Origin: Brachionus plicatilis
Lineage: Eukaryota; Rotifera; Eurotatoria; Ploima; Brachionidae
Assembly: GCA_010279815.1 (NCBI GenBank)
Contig: QEOQ01000503.1
Location: 6,665 to 31,674, forward strand
DNA: 25,010 bases
Direction of reading: 5' to 3'
The notes beneath the pieces are model-generated. The model searched no databases and was not told the DNA's origin. It saw only the letters and a list, made by a program, of their open reading frames with translations. The translations under genes were made by a program, and so were the position numbers. Below, in pieces: positions 9,014 to 18,900 of this stretch. Position 1 is the stretch's first letter; every line of letters starts with the position of its first letter.

Positions 9014-9240
9014 TACTTCACCAAATAATTATTAAATACTTCACCAAAATAAATCACCAAAAAAATAATAAAAAATGAACCAAATAAATATATTTTTCAC
9101 CAAAACAATTTTATTTCACCAAAAAAAACATTATTTTTTCACCAAATTTATTAATTACTTTAAACCAAAAAAATATCAATTCAACCAAAATAATAGTTTT
9201 TATCACCAATAATAATACAAATCAAACCAAAAATAATTAC
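9014..9240 (-). repeat. Array of CACCAAA motifs (7 exact, 4 near)
   Basis: On the plus strand, CACCAA occurs seven times within about 230 bp, and AACCAAA four more times, roughly every 20 bp but not at fixed spacing. Between the sites is featureless A/T sequence. All sites point the same way, reading TTTGGTG on the minus strand, immediately upstream of the AT-hook-like frame at 8724-9005. The array could bind a transposase or a host factor, or be a decayed tandem repeat. Function unknown. Confidence 0.6.
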
Positions 9241-9721
9241 TGAACTATCAAGGCTTGTTTTGCCTTTGCAGGTCTAACAATTTTCGGCAAAAAATTCATG
9301 TGGCCACCTTAATAACTACATGGAATGGCAAAAGACTTTTGCAAAAAATTTTTGCCATCTCATAATGCCTCAAATAACATAATTCGTTTTAATATTTAAA
9401 TTTAAAAAAAGTTAGCTACCATTTCTTCTCCAATAAGTCCAGAGTTGCTTAAGTTCCTCTATTTTTTTAACGAAAATATAAATTAAGTTAGTTTTAGTAA
9501 AATCGTTCCAAAATGCTTGCGGCCAAAAAAAGTGCAGAATTTTTCAAAATTTTGAAAAATTGTTCATGAAAAAAAATAAGATCTTAGAACAAACATTTTG
9601 TATGTACTTTTAAGTAAATAAAATTACAAATTTTTTGATAAAATAAAATTTTGCAGTAAAATATATGATCATTATCAAATTAATTGGTAAATTTTATTTA
9701 TTTTAAAATTTTATTGATATC
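9241..9721. other. Non-coding stretch with a nested palindrome
   Basis: A GC-richer patch (9245-9370) contains TGGCAAAAGACTTTTGC followed by AAAAAATTTTTGCCA, a pair of nested inverted repeats. The remainder is AT-rich. No reading frame survives translation on either strand. Confidence 0.4.
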
Positions 9722-10666
9722 ACCGTATTCCCTCGTTCGTTTATGTCGCACCATAAATTAAGCTACCAGGTTTTGGACCATGCACCAAAGTACATCTCAC
9801 CCATGCTAAAATGTTTTAAATTTGATGTTTTAATTGGGATAATATTTAACTTAAAGTAAATTTTTTGTTTTTTAAAGTAATTTATCACTAGAATAAAGCT
9901 TATCATTGTATACTAAATCTATTTATTCGAAATTAAAGTAAAAGTATTGTAATTTAAATTAAATTAATTGATACTATAGTAAAAATGTTTTTATGCAAAG
10001 TAAAAAAAAAATTAAGGTAATGTCATAGTTTACTAGGGGAAAAAATTAATTCTTTGATAAAGCACCATTGTTTGATTTAGCTGGTCTACATTTTTTTTAA
10101 ACATAAACAAATTGTCTCACATTATTGTCTGAGTAGTAGTTTAGTAACTTTCACAGACAGATGAAATGCTTACATATGCCAAATTCAAGAAAATATAGAC
10201 AGCTGCAATAAGAGGATTTCAACAATATATAATATTTGTTCTCATTGTTGACAATTCTGTAAGCAGATAAAGAATCAATCATGCTAAAGTCCGACAGGAT
10301 TAATTCATCTGCTTTAACGATCAAACTGTTATCACATTTCAAACTGTAATCAAATTTAACTTGAGATATACTTAAGTCATTTTATAAACAACAATGAAAT
10401 GATTTTAGAATAGAAGAAAACTACTATTCAAATACTTAAATTTACTATAGTAAAAAATGAAATGATTTATTTTTGCATGTAGTTGTTTTAGAGAAATATA
10501 GTTTGATTTTAAATTAAAAAGCTTTTACTTTATATTAGCAAATATTACTTTAGAAAAAAAAAGTTTTACTTTATTGAAAAAAAAAAGACTTTATTTTAAT
10601 TAGCCAGCCGTTTTAATTTGCATGTCTTAGCTTGAAGTGCAGCATAATCGAACGAGGGAATATGGT
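9722..10666. mobile_element. 945-bp TIR element containing a SWIM-domain remnant
   Basis: The ends are ACCGTATTCCCTCGTTCG (9722-9739) and its near-perfect inverse CGAACGAGGGAATATGGT (10649-10666). The same termini bound the larger element at 16356-17582. A further subterminal match, TACATCTCACCCATG near 9791, also occurs in the second element. Between the ends are several TAAAGTAA words on the left and TTACTTTA words on the right, an inverted arrangement suggesting binding sites. No target-site duplication was found. The internal minus-strand coding remnant is listed separately. Confidence 0.7.
10151..10342 (-). pseudogene. SWIM zinc-finger fragment of a MULE-like transposase
   Basis: An open frame of 63 codons ending CSCLYFLEFGICKHFICL, which matches the SWIM zinc-finger pattern CxCxxF...GxCKH. 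It is preceded by about 40 residues ending YYILLKSSY, the beta-strand segment usually found before the motif. SWIM fingers close the catalytic region of Mutator-like transposases. The fragment lies inside the 945-bp TIR element. No DDE catalytic region or start is present, so it is a remnant. A host SWIM protein is possible but unlikely given the terminal repeats around it. Confidence 0.65.
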
Positions 10667-11248
10667 AAGTCATTAAAAAAAAATTAGCTCTCTATTTTTT
10701 TCAATTCGATGTTTAAAATTTCATTACTTAATTCTGTTTTATTCATTCTAGTCATTTTAGTCCCATTGGTAGAATAACATTTCTAGAAAATAGAAAGTAA
10801 AAAAAAAAAAAATAAGAAATACAATCATGAAAAAAAATCTCCAATTAAGTAAATCACTATTAAGCTATTAAACATGCTTCTGATTTTATAATTTAAAAAA
10901 TACTTAAGCCATTTAAATAATAATTTGATAATTAATTTCATTTTGCCTAACAACATTGTCATCAGAACCCTTTATATCAGAATAAGTTGAAACTAAGAAA
11001 AAATTGGTAGACCAAAGTTTAAATGAAGAACCAAAAATAAAAATAAAAGAAAAATGAAATTGTCAAAAATATATCCTATTGACTTGTAAATATATTCCAA
11101 TTGTTTACTTTTTATTATTAATCATATTTAAATAAATCATATAAAATTCAATTTCCTTTAACTTAATTCCAATAATAATTTTCAGCCGCTTTTTCACAAA
11201 ATATTAAATTTTTAAATCCGCGCCATAACTAAAACACATGATTTAAAC
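10667..11248. other. AT-rich non-coding DNA, no gene seen
   Basis: Long A/T runs and no recognisable repeat or exon up to about 11180. A GC-richer patch then leads into the short plus-strand frame at 11249 and could be its promoter or 5' UTR. Confidence 0.4.
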
Positions 11249-11353
11249 ATGGAATCAGTGTTCGCTTATGTGTGCATCAAAACTAAAAATCAAAAGGTAT
11301 TTCACGCACGACCTCGCAAAGGTTTACGGTACATCGGATTTAAATCACTTTAA
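11249..11353 (+). CDS. Short coding-like frame (34 codons), possible first exon
   Basis: ATG in the context AAACATGG opens 34 codons, MESVFAYVCIKTKNQK and then VFHARPRKGLRYIGFKSL, ending in TAA. Composition is balanced and GC-richer than the flanks, unlike chance frames here. A potential donor AAG|GTATTT occurs after residue 16, so it may be the first exon of a plus-strand gene disrupted by the 512-bp element that inserted at 11438. I do not recognise the protein and found no downstream exon. Confidence 0.3.
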   Translation: MESVFAYVCIKTKNQKVFHARPRKGLRYIGFKSL

Positions 11354-11428
11354 AATTCTGTTCAATCTTGTATAAAAATTTTAGTTAATTTTTAGTGTTA
11401 AGTGCTTTACACACGACCAGCAAAATAG

Positions 11429-11958
11429 GAACAAAATGGCAAATTGAAGTTCATGATCAAATGTAAATTTCAAATCAAAATTTTTAGTTTTTAATTCAAA
11501 TAAAAAGGTAATTTTATCAATTTTTTAATAATAAATGACTAAACTTTATTAAACATTATTTGTTTAATCTATCATTAGATAGAAAATAATATGAATTTTT
11601 ATCTGAAGTCAATAAAATTCTTAATCAATATTTTGAATTTTTGCAATTCAAAATTTAACTTTGTTTCGCCGTAATTTATTTTAATTAATATTAAAATATC
11701 ATTTTAAGTCATAATTTGGAAACCTTAATGTCGATTTTTAATTTGTCTTTAAAATTTTTAAATAAAGATTTTAGAAGAATTAATTAAAGGTCTATTAGAA
11801 AAAAAATATTTGTTTTTTTTTAATTAAAATAATAAACATCTTATGTTTAATTTAAAAAAATACAAAAAAATCTAATTTCATTATTTTTATTAAGATTTGA
11901 ATCAATTAAATTTTGATCATTTGATTATGATCATGAACTTCAAGTTGCCGAACAAAAT
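11429..11958. mobile_element. 512-bp non-autonomous TIR element with 9-bp target duplication (copy 2)
   Basis: The element runs 11438-11949, starts GGCAAATTGAAGTTCATGAT and ends ATCATGAACTTCAAGTTGCC. It is flanked by perfect GAACAAAAT duplications at 11429-11437 and 11950-11958. It is the sister of the element at 2194-2707, sharing the core TTGAAGTT(T/C)ATGATCAAAT in its terminal repeats and having nearly the same length. The interior is AT-rich and non-coding. Confidence 0.88.
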
Positions 11959-12020
11959 AAAAATTTTAATAAACAAATTAATTTTATTTAGAGGAAATTT
12001 TTTTTTTTAATGTTTTTCAT

Positions 12021-12820
12021 TTAATATAGAAATTTTTTTCCGATTAGCCTGGCCAAATTAACGTCCGGTAGACTTTTTAACACATTAATACTGTCGGTAC
12101 CATTCTTACTGTAAAATTTGACGATCACAAAATTTGGCTGTAGAATAGACTGGTAAGTTCTTTCGCAGAATATAATCAGAAATTAATTTTCGATAAAAGA
12201 TCAACTTTTCCATATTTTTTTGCAATTAAACAAAGATCAAAACCTAAATAATTTAATAGATAGGCCTCTTCATTATTATTTAAAGAAGACACAATTGTGT
12301 TGATATTTCGCCTTTTCAAATTTGAAAAAAGACTTATCATTGAAAGAGAGCTTAAATGAAAATTTTTAATCGAACAATTAACAAAAAAATTTATCAATTC
12401 ACATTTTTGTGAATTTGGTTTCATTTTTAAAATGAAATATCCCACTGAAACTCTTTTTGTGTTTGTAATTAACAAATAAATCATTTTATCTGAATCAGAT
12501 AATTCATAATAAAATCTTTTTCGTAAGTAATTAATTATAAATTGTAAATAAATTAATAACGGAAGTGAAATAACAAAAATTTGATAGAAAAAAAATATCA
12601 ATAAAACAATAATAGACTCATTGTCTTTGTTAAAAATTAAAAAAAAGTCTAATATTGCCAAAACTAAAATTAAATTTTTATAAATTTTTTGATTATAGAA
12701 TAATTTACAAATTAGGCAAAATGACTTTCGAATATTCCACAAAAGATTTGAAAAAATTAACCATTTTATATGTTGAGATCCATTTGACTCTTTAATGCTT
12801 AAAATATTTTGTCCATTCAT
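12021..12820 (-). CDS. NAT8-like membrane protein with degenerate acetyltransferase (GNAT) fold
   Basis: Exon 1 (12206-12820, ATG after TTTAGAAAAC) gives 205 residues. If it is left unspliced, the frame ends at 12176 with 214 residues. A 56-bp intron (GTTGAT...ACCAG) would add exon 2 (12021-12149, 42 residues) in phase, giving 247. Two hydrophobic segments (about residues 50-65 and 70-92) precede a globular part containing VSVGYFILK, CELINFFV and SLNNNEEAYLLNYLGFD. This order (membrane anchor, then VG, EL and NxxA...YxxLGF) matches the NAT8/NAT8L family of membrane-bound N-acetyltransferases. The acetyl-CoA loop (R/Q-x-x-G-x-G/A) is replaced by IKNFHLSS, so activity is doubtful. It lies 170 bp downstream of the BRD7/9 stop on the same strand. 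Family assignment is moderate, and the second exon is tentative. Confidence 0.5.
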
Positions 12821-12917
12821 GTTTTCTAAATTTTGAGATTATAAAAAATGAGCATTAAATGTTTAAAGAAAATTTAAGCATTTTTTTTGCCAAATGATTT
12901 AAAAATAGAATTAAAAA

Positions 12918-12935
12918 TTTATTTTTAATTTTATT
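12918..12935 (-). terminator. Candidate poly(A) signals of the BRD7/9 gene
   Basis: Two AATAAA hexamers on the minus strand (12930-12935 and 12918-12923) lie 56-75 nt after the BRD7/9 stop codon and before the next ATG. Such hexamers are common by chance in AT-rich DNA, so this rests on position. Confidence 0.35.
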
Positions 12936-12990
12936 ATTTTTAGACAACATAAGAATTTAAAATAAAAATACAAAAAAAAAACAATTTAGT

Positions 12991-15900
12991 TTACGAAGTA
13001 TGGGCTTTTGTAGGTTCTATTTTCATATCAGTTTCTTGTTTAGTATCATTGTGTAATTCTTGATTTTGTTTTTTGGTTAAATACTGCAGATATTTTTCAT
13101 GCTCGTTATTAGTCAACGAGTTCAAAACCAAATTAACATATCGATTGAATAAAACTCCAGTGTCTTTCTTAAATTCCATAAAACTTAAAGCATATTGGTA
13201 AGCAGTTTCATCTCCATAAGTAGTTAGAAGAACATCTGTTTCTTCTTTAGATAAAGAACTATAGCTTGCATCATAAGTCGGAGCATGAGAACCGAATGGT
13301 CCATTTTCAACAAAATGCACTTAAAATTTTAATTTTTTTAATCATAATTTATAAGAAAATAACAAAAAATTTCTTCTAAAATATTATTTTGTTTTTAAAT
13401 AGAGAATTCGAAAATTATTAAATGATTAGTTGTTTTGTTAATTTTTTTTCCTAAAATTTAATAACAATTCGATCACAATCAATCCAATTTTCAAAGAAAA
13501 TAAAATAAATTTGTCTTAGAGGTAATTTATACAGAGTTGTTTAAAAGTCTTAAGTTAAAGTCAAAGACTTTTATTTTTTTTAAATATTTTGACTGAGCAT
13601 GATTCAGATAATTCATGGTAAAACAGGAAAGCTGATAATCATATTTTTTTAAGGAAAATTTTTTTTTTAGATTTTCTTTTAAACAACACTCTTCAAGAGT
13701 GTGAAAACACAAATTGTGTGTAATCATAAAAAAATAACTGTAAAAGACATTTGTTTCAAAATAATTATTTCTAGCTACCTTAATTTTACTAAACAACTTT
13801 TTTCATGAAAAATCAACAAATCTTCACATAAAAAATAAAAATTTAAAACACTTGAAATATTATCCTGTCGAAATCATAGATCCTTTATTTTTGATGAAAG
13901 GGGCTATAAAATGCGTTCCGTAATGCATCTCATCTGAAAATTTTGTTTTTGCATTTAAAGAAAAATTAAAAATTAAATTAAATTAAATGGAACAAATGCA
14001 GTTAAACAAAATAAATAAAATAAAAATGTAAAATAAAAATAAGATAAAAGTAAAATAAGTTAAAATACAATATTAGAGAAAATTAAAATTGATAAATGTA
14101 ATGACAGGTGCAACATTCTTAAGTATTGAACAGTAAGGAAAGAAAGAAGAAATAGTAGGATAGCAATTTCAAAATGGAATTGGATATTCTACATATCTTG
14201 ATTCAACTGAGTACTGCTGTCTTTTTTTGTAGTAGTTTATTTATGGCTCTTTAGAATCTATTATAATTTTAATGTATTCTTTATTTGTTTTTTTCTGTAC
14301 CGAGCTAATGCTCTCTCGGATTAAAAAAATTAAATGTTTTTCAAATATTTGATGACCAATACAAGCTAACCGAAAAAAGAGAAGACCAAATGATACAGCT
14401 AGAGTACGCGAACATCGACCAAAAGAAACACAATCTTCAACTACAGCACCAAAAGGAATTGAACCTGATNNNNNNNNNNNNNNNNNNNNNNNNNNNNNNN
14501 NNNNNNNNNNNNNNNNNNNNNNNNNNNNNNNNNNNNNNNNNNNNNNNNNNNNNNNNNNNNNNNNNNNNNNNNNNNNNNNNNNNNNNNNNNNNNNNNNNNN
14601 NNNNNNNNNNNNNNNNNNNNNNNNNNNNNNNNNNNNNNNNNNNNNNNNNNNNNNNNNNNNNNNNNNNNNNNNNNNNNNNNNNNNNNNNNNNNNNNNNNNN
14701 NNNNNNNNNNNNNNNNNNNNNNNNNNNNNNNNNNNNNNNNNNNNNNNNNNNNNNNNNNNNNNNNNNNNNNNNNNNNNNNNNNNNNNNNNNNNNNNNNNNN
14801 NNNNNNNNNNNNNNNNNNNNNNNNNNNNNNNNNNNNNNNNNNNNNNNNNNNNNNNNNNNNNACGAAAGGGGCTATAAAATGCGTTCCGTAATGCATCTCA
14901 TCTGAAAATTTTGTTTTTGCATTTAAAGAAAAATTAAAAATTAAATTAAATTAAATGGAACAAATGCAGTTAAACAAAATAAATAAAATAAAAATGTAAA
15001 GTAAAAATAAGATAAAAGTAAAATAAGTTAAAATACAATATTAGAGAAAATTAAAATCGATAAATGTAATGACAGGTACAACATTCTTAAGTATTGAACA
15101 GTAAGGAAAGAAAGAAGAAATAGTAAGATAGCAATTTCAAAATGGAATTGGATATTCCACATATATTGATTCAACTGAGTACTGTTGTTTTTAATTTTAG
15201 TATTTTATTTATGGCTCTTTAGAATCTATTATAATTTTAATGTATTCTTTATTTGTTTTTTTCTGTACCGAGCTAATGCTCTCTCGGATTTAAAAAATTA
15301 ACTGTTTTTCAAATATTTGATGACCAATACAAGCTAACCGAAAAAAGGGAAGACCAAATGATACGCGAACATCGACCATAAGAAACACAAGCTTCAACTA
15401 CAGCACCAAAAGGAATTGAATCTGATGACAATTCAAATGATGAATCAATACAAGAAAATGTACTCAAGAGATCAATAATAGATTCAGTTGCAAAAGGACA
15501 AGAAATGTTTTGTGAAATGACTAAGAAAAGATACTGGCCTTGTCCAAATAAATGTGGTTAAAATAAATTTTTTGGTGAAACAAAAAAAAAGGTTTTTTTT
15601 AATACTTTTGTTATTTTTCTAATTAATTTGATTTCAATGTGAAAAAAGGGTGATTTTGTTTTGTTGATCTTATTCTTATTAATTGGTGTAATTCTAATAC
15701 AATTGAGGTAAAAAAAATTAAATTTTTGGGTATTTAATTCAATATTTGGGGTATATAAAATTAATAAATCTTTATTTATAAAGCAAACTTGAAATTTCCA
15801 AATACCATTCTGAAGGAGCTTAAGCTCGATACAGTTAACAAATAAATAATAATTCCAAATACCTAAAAAATAAATCATAAATAAAAAATAATTAACCTTT

Positions 15901-18900
15901 TTCAAAAACTAAAAAGATTTCCTTTAAATTATCACCATGGACATGTTTGCCATTACTAAAAAGTAGTTAAACTGTAAAAAAATTATCAAGTATAAGATTT
16001 ATTTAGTAAACAAGCTGCTACATTTTATCTGATAACTTTTAACTGCACTTGAGAAATAAAAAGTTTAGTCACAAGTCTTCAGCGGAGTCCAAGTCCGGAC
16101 TTTAAAGAAGATTTTAAATGATTCAATAGTCAAAGTCACTAAATTTAAAGTTCAACTCCAGATTTAAATAAAAATTTAAGTCCGGACTTGGCCTTGGTTT
16201 TCAACTTCGAACTTTTAAACAACTCCGGTAAATTAGAATAAAAATAACAGAACACAATGGATTGAAAGATTGATGCAACAGTTCTAACAAAAGTTAAAGG
16301 AATTTTAATCATTTTTTTGTGTTCTTTGAGCAGTAAAAAATTAAAATATGCAATTACCGTATTCCTTCGTTCGATATTGCAGCCTCAGAATCTGAAACAC
16401 AACTTTGACGCAGGCAATAAATACCATCTCGCCCATGTTAAAACATTCTTAACTTACACCCCATGCGTCAAAGTTGTGTTTCGAGTCTTGGCCCATGTTG
16501 AAAGTAAAGATTTTTAATTTAATGAAGCTGGTAAATATTTTAAAAAATAATAAAAATTAAATATCGAGTCGAAATAACAATGAGAATTAAAAAAAACAAG
16601 AGTTAATCACTTGAAGTTTTTATCTTTTTATTTTTGAACCTTTAGGTCTACCTCGTCTTTTTACAACCCCATGCATTGTCTAAGTTTACTTGGCTTCTTT
16701 CTTAATAAAATAAAATAACACGATAATAAACGATTTTGTCGATGAAGTCACACCATATGACGATGTAGAAGATTTCACAGACGATGAACGATATATTTTA
16801 GATGAAAACAATGAAGAAGCAACACCTGAAACAATCGAAAGGAATACTATAGTAACTACTCAACCAAGTGCATCATCAACAAATTCATCATCATCAGTCG
16901 ATAGACTAACTTTATGTCATAGTCCAATTTCAGTTTATCAGGGAAATGGTCCAACCACCTCCAGTTTAACAAATCAAAATGATTTAACTTCTATATAAGA
17001 CGTTCCTGGAGTTCGCATCCTTGTCAAGGTCAATCAACACAGGAAGAAACAAGCCAAGTAAACTTAGACAATGCAGGGGTTGTAAAAAGACGAGGTAGAC
17101 CTAAAGGTTCAAAAATAAAAAGATAAAAACTTCAAGTGATTAACTCTTGTTTTTTTTAATTCTCATAGTTATTTCGACTCGATATTTAATTTTTATTATT
17201 TTTTAAAATATTTACCATATTTTTCTAGTCAATTTTAAATTTTTCTAAATAGTAATGCCGCGTCAAAAATCAAATTTTAGTATTTTTTTTAATCGAATAA
17301 TAAAAAAATTCATTTTTAATTTTTTTTCTGTTTAATTTGTGATGCTGCATCAAATGCATAATTCAAAAAAATATTTTTTTTTATTTTTGACAGAAATTCT
17401 ATTGTTAATGCTGCATTGAATTAAAAATCTTTACTTTCAACGTGGGCCAAGACTCGAAACACAACCTTGACGCATGCGGTGTAAGTTAAGAATGTTTTAA
17501 CATGGGCGAGATGGTGTTTATTACCTGTGTCAAAGTTGTATTTCGGATTCTGAGGCTGCAATATCGAACGAGGGAATACGGTAGCTTAGAAGCTTGATGC
17601 AAAGATTAAATGATAAAATTCTTAAATTGTATCTTGTATAAGTTAAGTCATTTTAATCAAATTATTAAACCATTCCTAACAGAAAGCTATTTTCTTTAAT
17701 TTTTATAATACCTTATCATTTTTCATAAAATTTAAAAAAAAAAATTGTAATTTACTTGGCTTCGATGAATTTTTTTTATCTTCAATAAAAGTTGTCATTG
17801 AATACGAATTTGGTTGTAAACCTTCGCTTAAATTTCCAATAGATACAGTTTTTTCGATATTGTTCTCTTCTTTTTTTATCTGAGCAGAATTTTTTATGAA
17901 ATTGTAACTCAAACATCCATTTTTATTTCGTTTTAAAAAGCCCATCTTAAATAAAAATTAATAAACCTTAATAAAAAAATTTTGATGCTACTGAACCTGC
18001 CCATGAGGATTTTTTTCCGTTAAACGCTGAGCTGCCAAAGCTGCTATTTCTTTAACTTTTTCAGTTATATCTTCGTCTACATCTTGGCCTTCTGGTGGAA
18101 CAATAAAAGAGTCGTTTTGGGCCAAATCTGACTTTCTAAATAAAATAAATATAAGATTTTACCTTAAAAAATGTTAAATCATTTTTACAATAAAAGTTTA
18201 TTCTTTGAAATGATGATGCTATTGTTGGGACCTAACCGAGATGTGTACGGTGCACAAAATGATTTTTGCTGATATTGTTCGGCTCTTTTCCTTATTAATT
18301 GGGGACTTGGCTCCAAATCACCACCGCCTTCTTCAAAACCGAATTCGCTAGGAGTCAAATACCGTAAGATACGCACCGTATTCCTCATTGAATTTAACTT
18401 TTCCTAAATTATCTTTATTTATCATTTCAAAAATAATTTTTTTTATATTTTTTTACTTTACTCAACAATTTGAGTCCATAATCGAGCATTTTTCGGGCAG
18501 CCTGATAATAAATAGTATCTGATTTGTTGTAAATCATACAATTTTCACACATTAATATTAAATCATTCTAAACAGAAAAAAATTAAAGTTATTAAATTAT
18601 TATTAAAAACAAATTAAAAAAATATTACTCTGTATTCCACAATGCTGTTATAGGCATGAGAATCAATTTTGTTTCGCATTAAGCCTAGGTCCATTGGGTT
18701 TTTTATAATTGTGCTGTATCCTGGAGCGATGTCGTCTGTGACTGGCAGACCAAATATGTCCTCTTTGTCCTTACGACCGACCATTCGATGCAAATAATCC
18801 AAACATTCTGCCAAACGAACATGGTCGATCTGCTTGTGAGAAGATTTGCTGGTTTTTAGACGCTTATCTCCAAGTTGAAGAAAGCTTAAGCTCGACGAAG

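Larger units (their letters stand above)
13897..14469 (+). repeat. Direct repeat, copy 1 (interrupted by the N gap)
   Basis: About 570 bp starting GAAAGGGGCTATAAAATGCG are repeated at 14863 with an offset of 968 bp. Differences are scattered (for example, GACAGGTGCA against GACAGGTACA), and 11 bp (CAGCTAGAGTA) are present only here. This argues for a real, somewhat aged duplication rather than an assembly echo. It contains a TATA-like box (13905), a LINE-type hairpin on the minus strand, and a plus-strand coding piece from 14356 that reads RKKRRPNDTARVREHRPKE and onward into the gap. Confidence 0.8.
16356..17582. mobile_element. 1,227-bp palindromic DNA transposon with AT-hook coding arms
   Basis: The ends are ACCGTATTCCTTCGTTCG (16356 on) and CGAACGAGGGAATACGGT (17565-17582), the same termini as 9722-10666. 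The outer arms 16356-16518 and about 17422-17582 are inverted copies. An inner pair, about 16528-16708 and 17040-17216, is also inverted, with about 200 extra bp on the right between the pairs. The inner arms each encode KRRGRPKGSKIKR, an AT-hook C-terminus, in opposite orientations. The roughly 330-bp loop encodes an acidic, Ser-rich stretch. TA dinucleotides flank both ends (16355-16356, 17582-17583), but no longer duplication is visible. I infer a fold-back derivative of a MULE-like element that kept only the transposase tail. Confidence 0.8.
13320..17755 (-). other. Last BRD7/9 intron (4,436 bp), transposon-filled
   Basis: The donor CCAA|GTAAAT and acceptor AATTTTAAG|TGCAT split a Met codon (A|TG), joining NSSKP to MHFVENGPFG, the same join as in BRD7/9 homologues. 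The five other introns of this gene are 51-101 bp. The excess consists of an AAGTC element, the duplicated unit with the N gap, a 46-bp retroposed hairpin and a 1.2-kb palindromic transposon. Confidence 0.8.

Noticed and set aside
14390..14905. Long open frames running through the N gap on both strands
   Set aside because: They are open only because N codons cannot be stops. The frame starting MIQLEYANIDQKK also differs from the better-supported RKKRRPND frame.
15558..15905. 115-codon minus-strand frame
   Set aside because: It is made of Phe, Ile, Lys, Asn and Leu runs, covers the 46-bp retroposed insert, and has no family features.
16317..16517. 66-codon plus-strand frame
   Set aside because: It lies on the terminal arm of the palindromic transposon and includes the nested palindrome.
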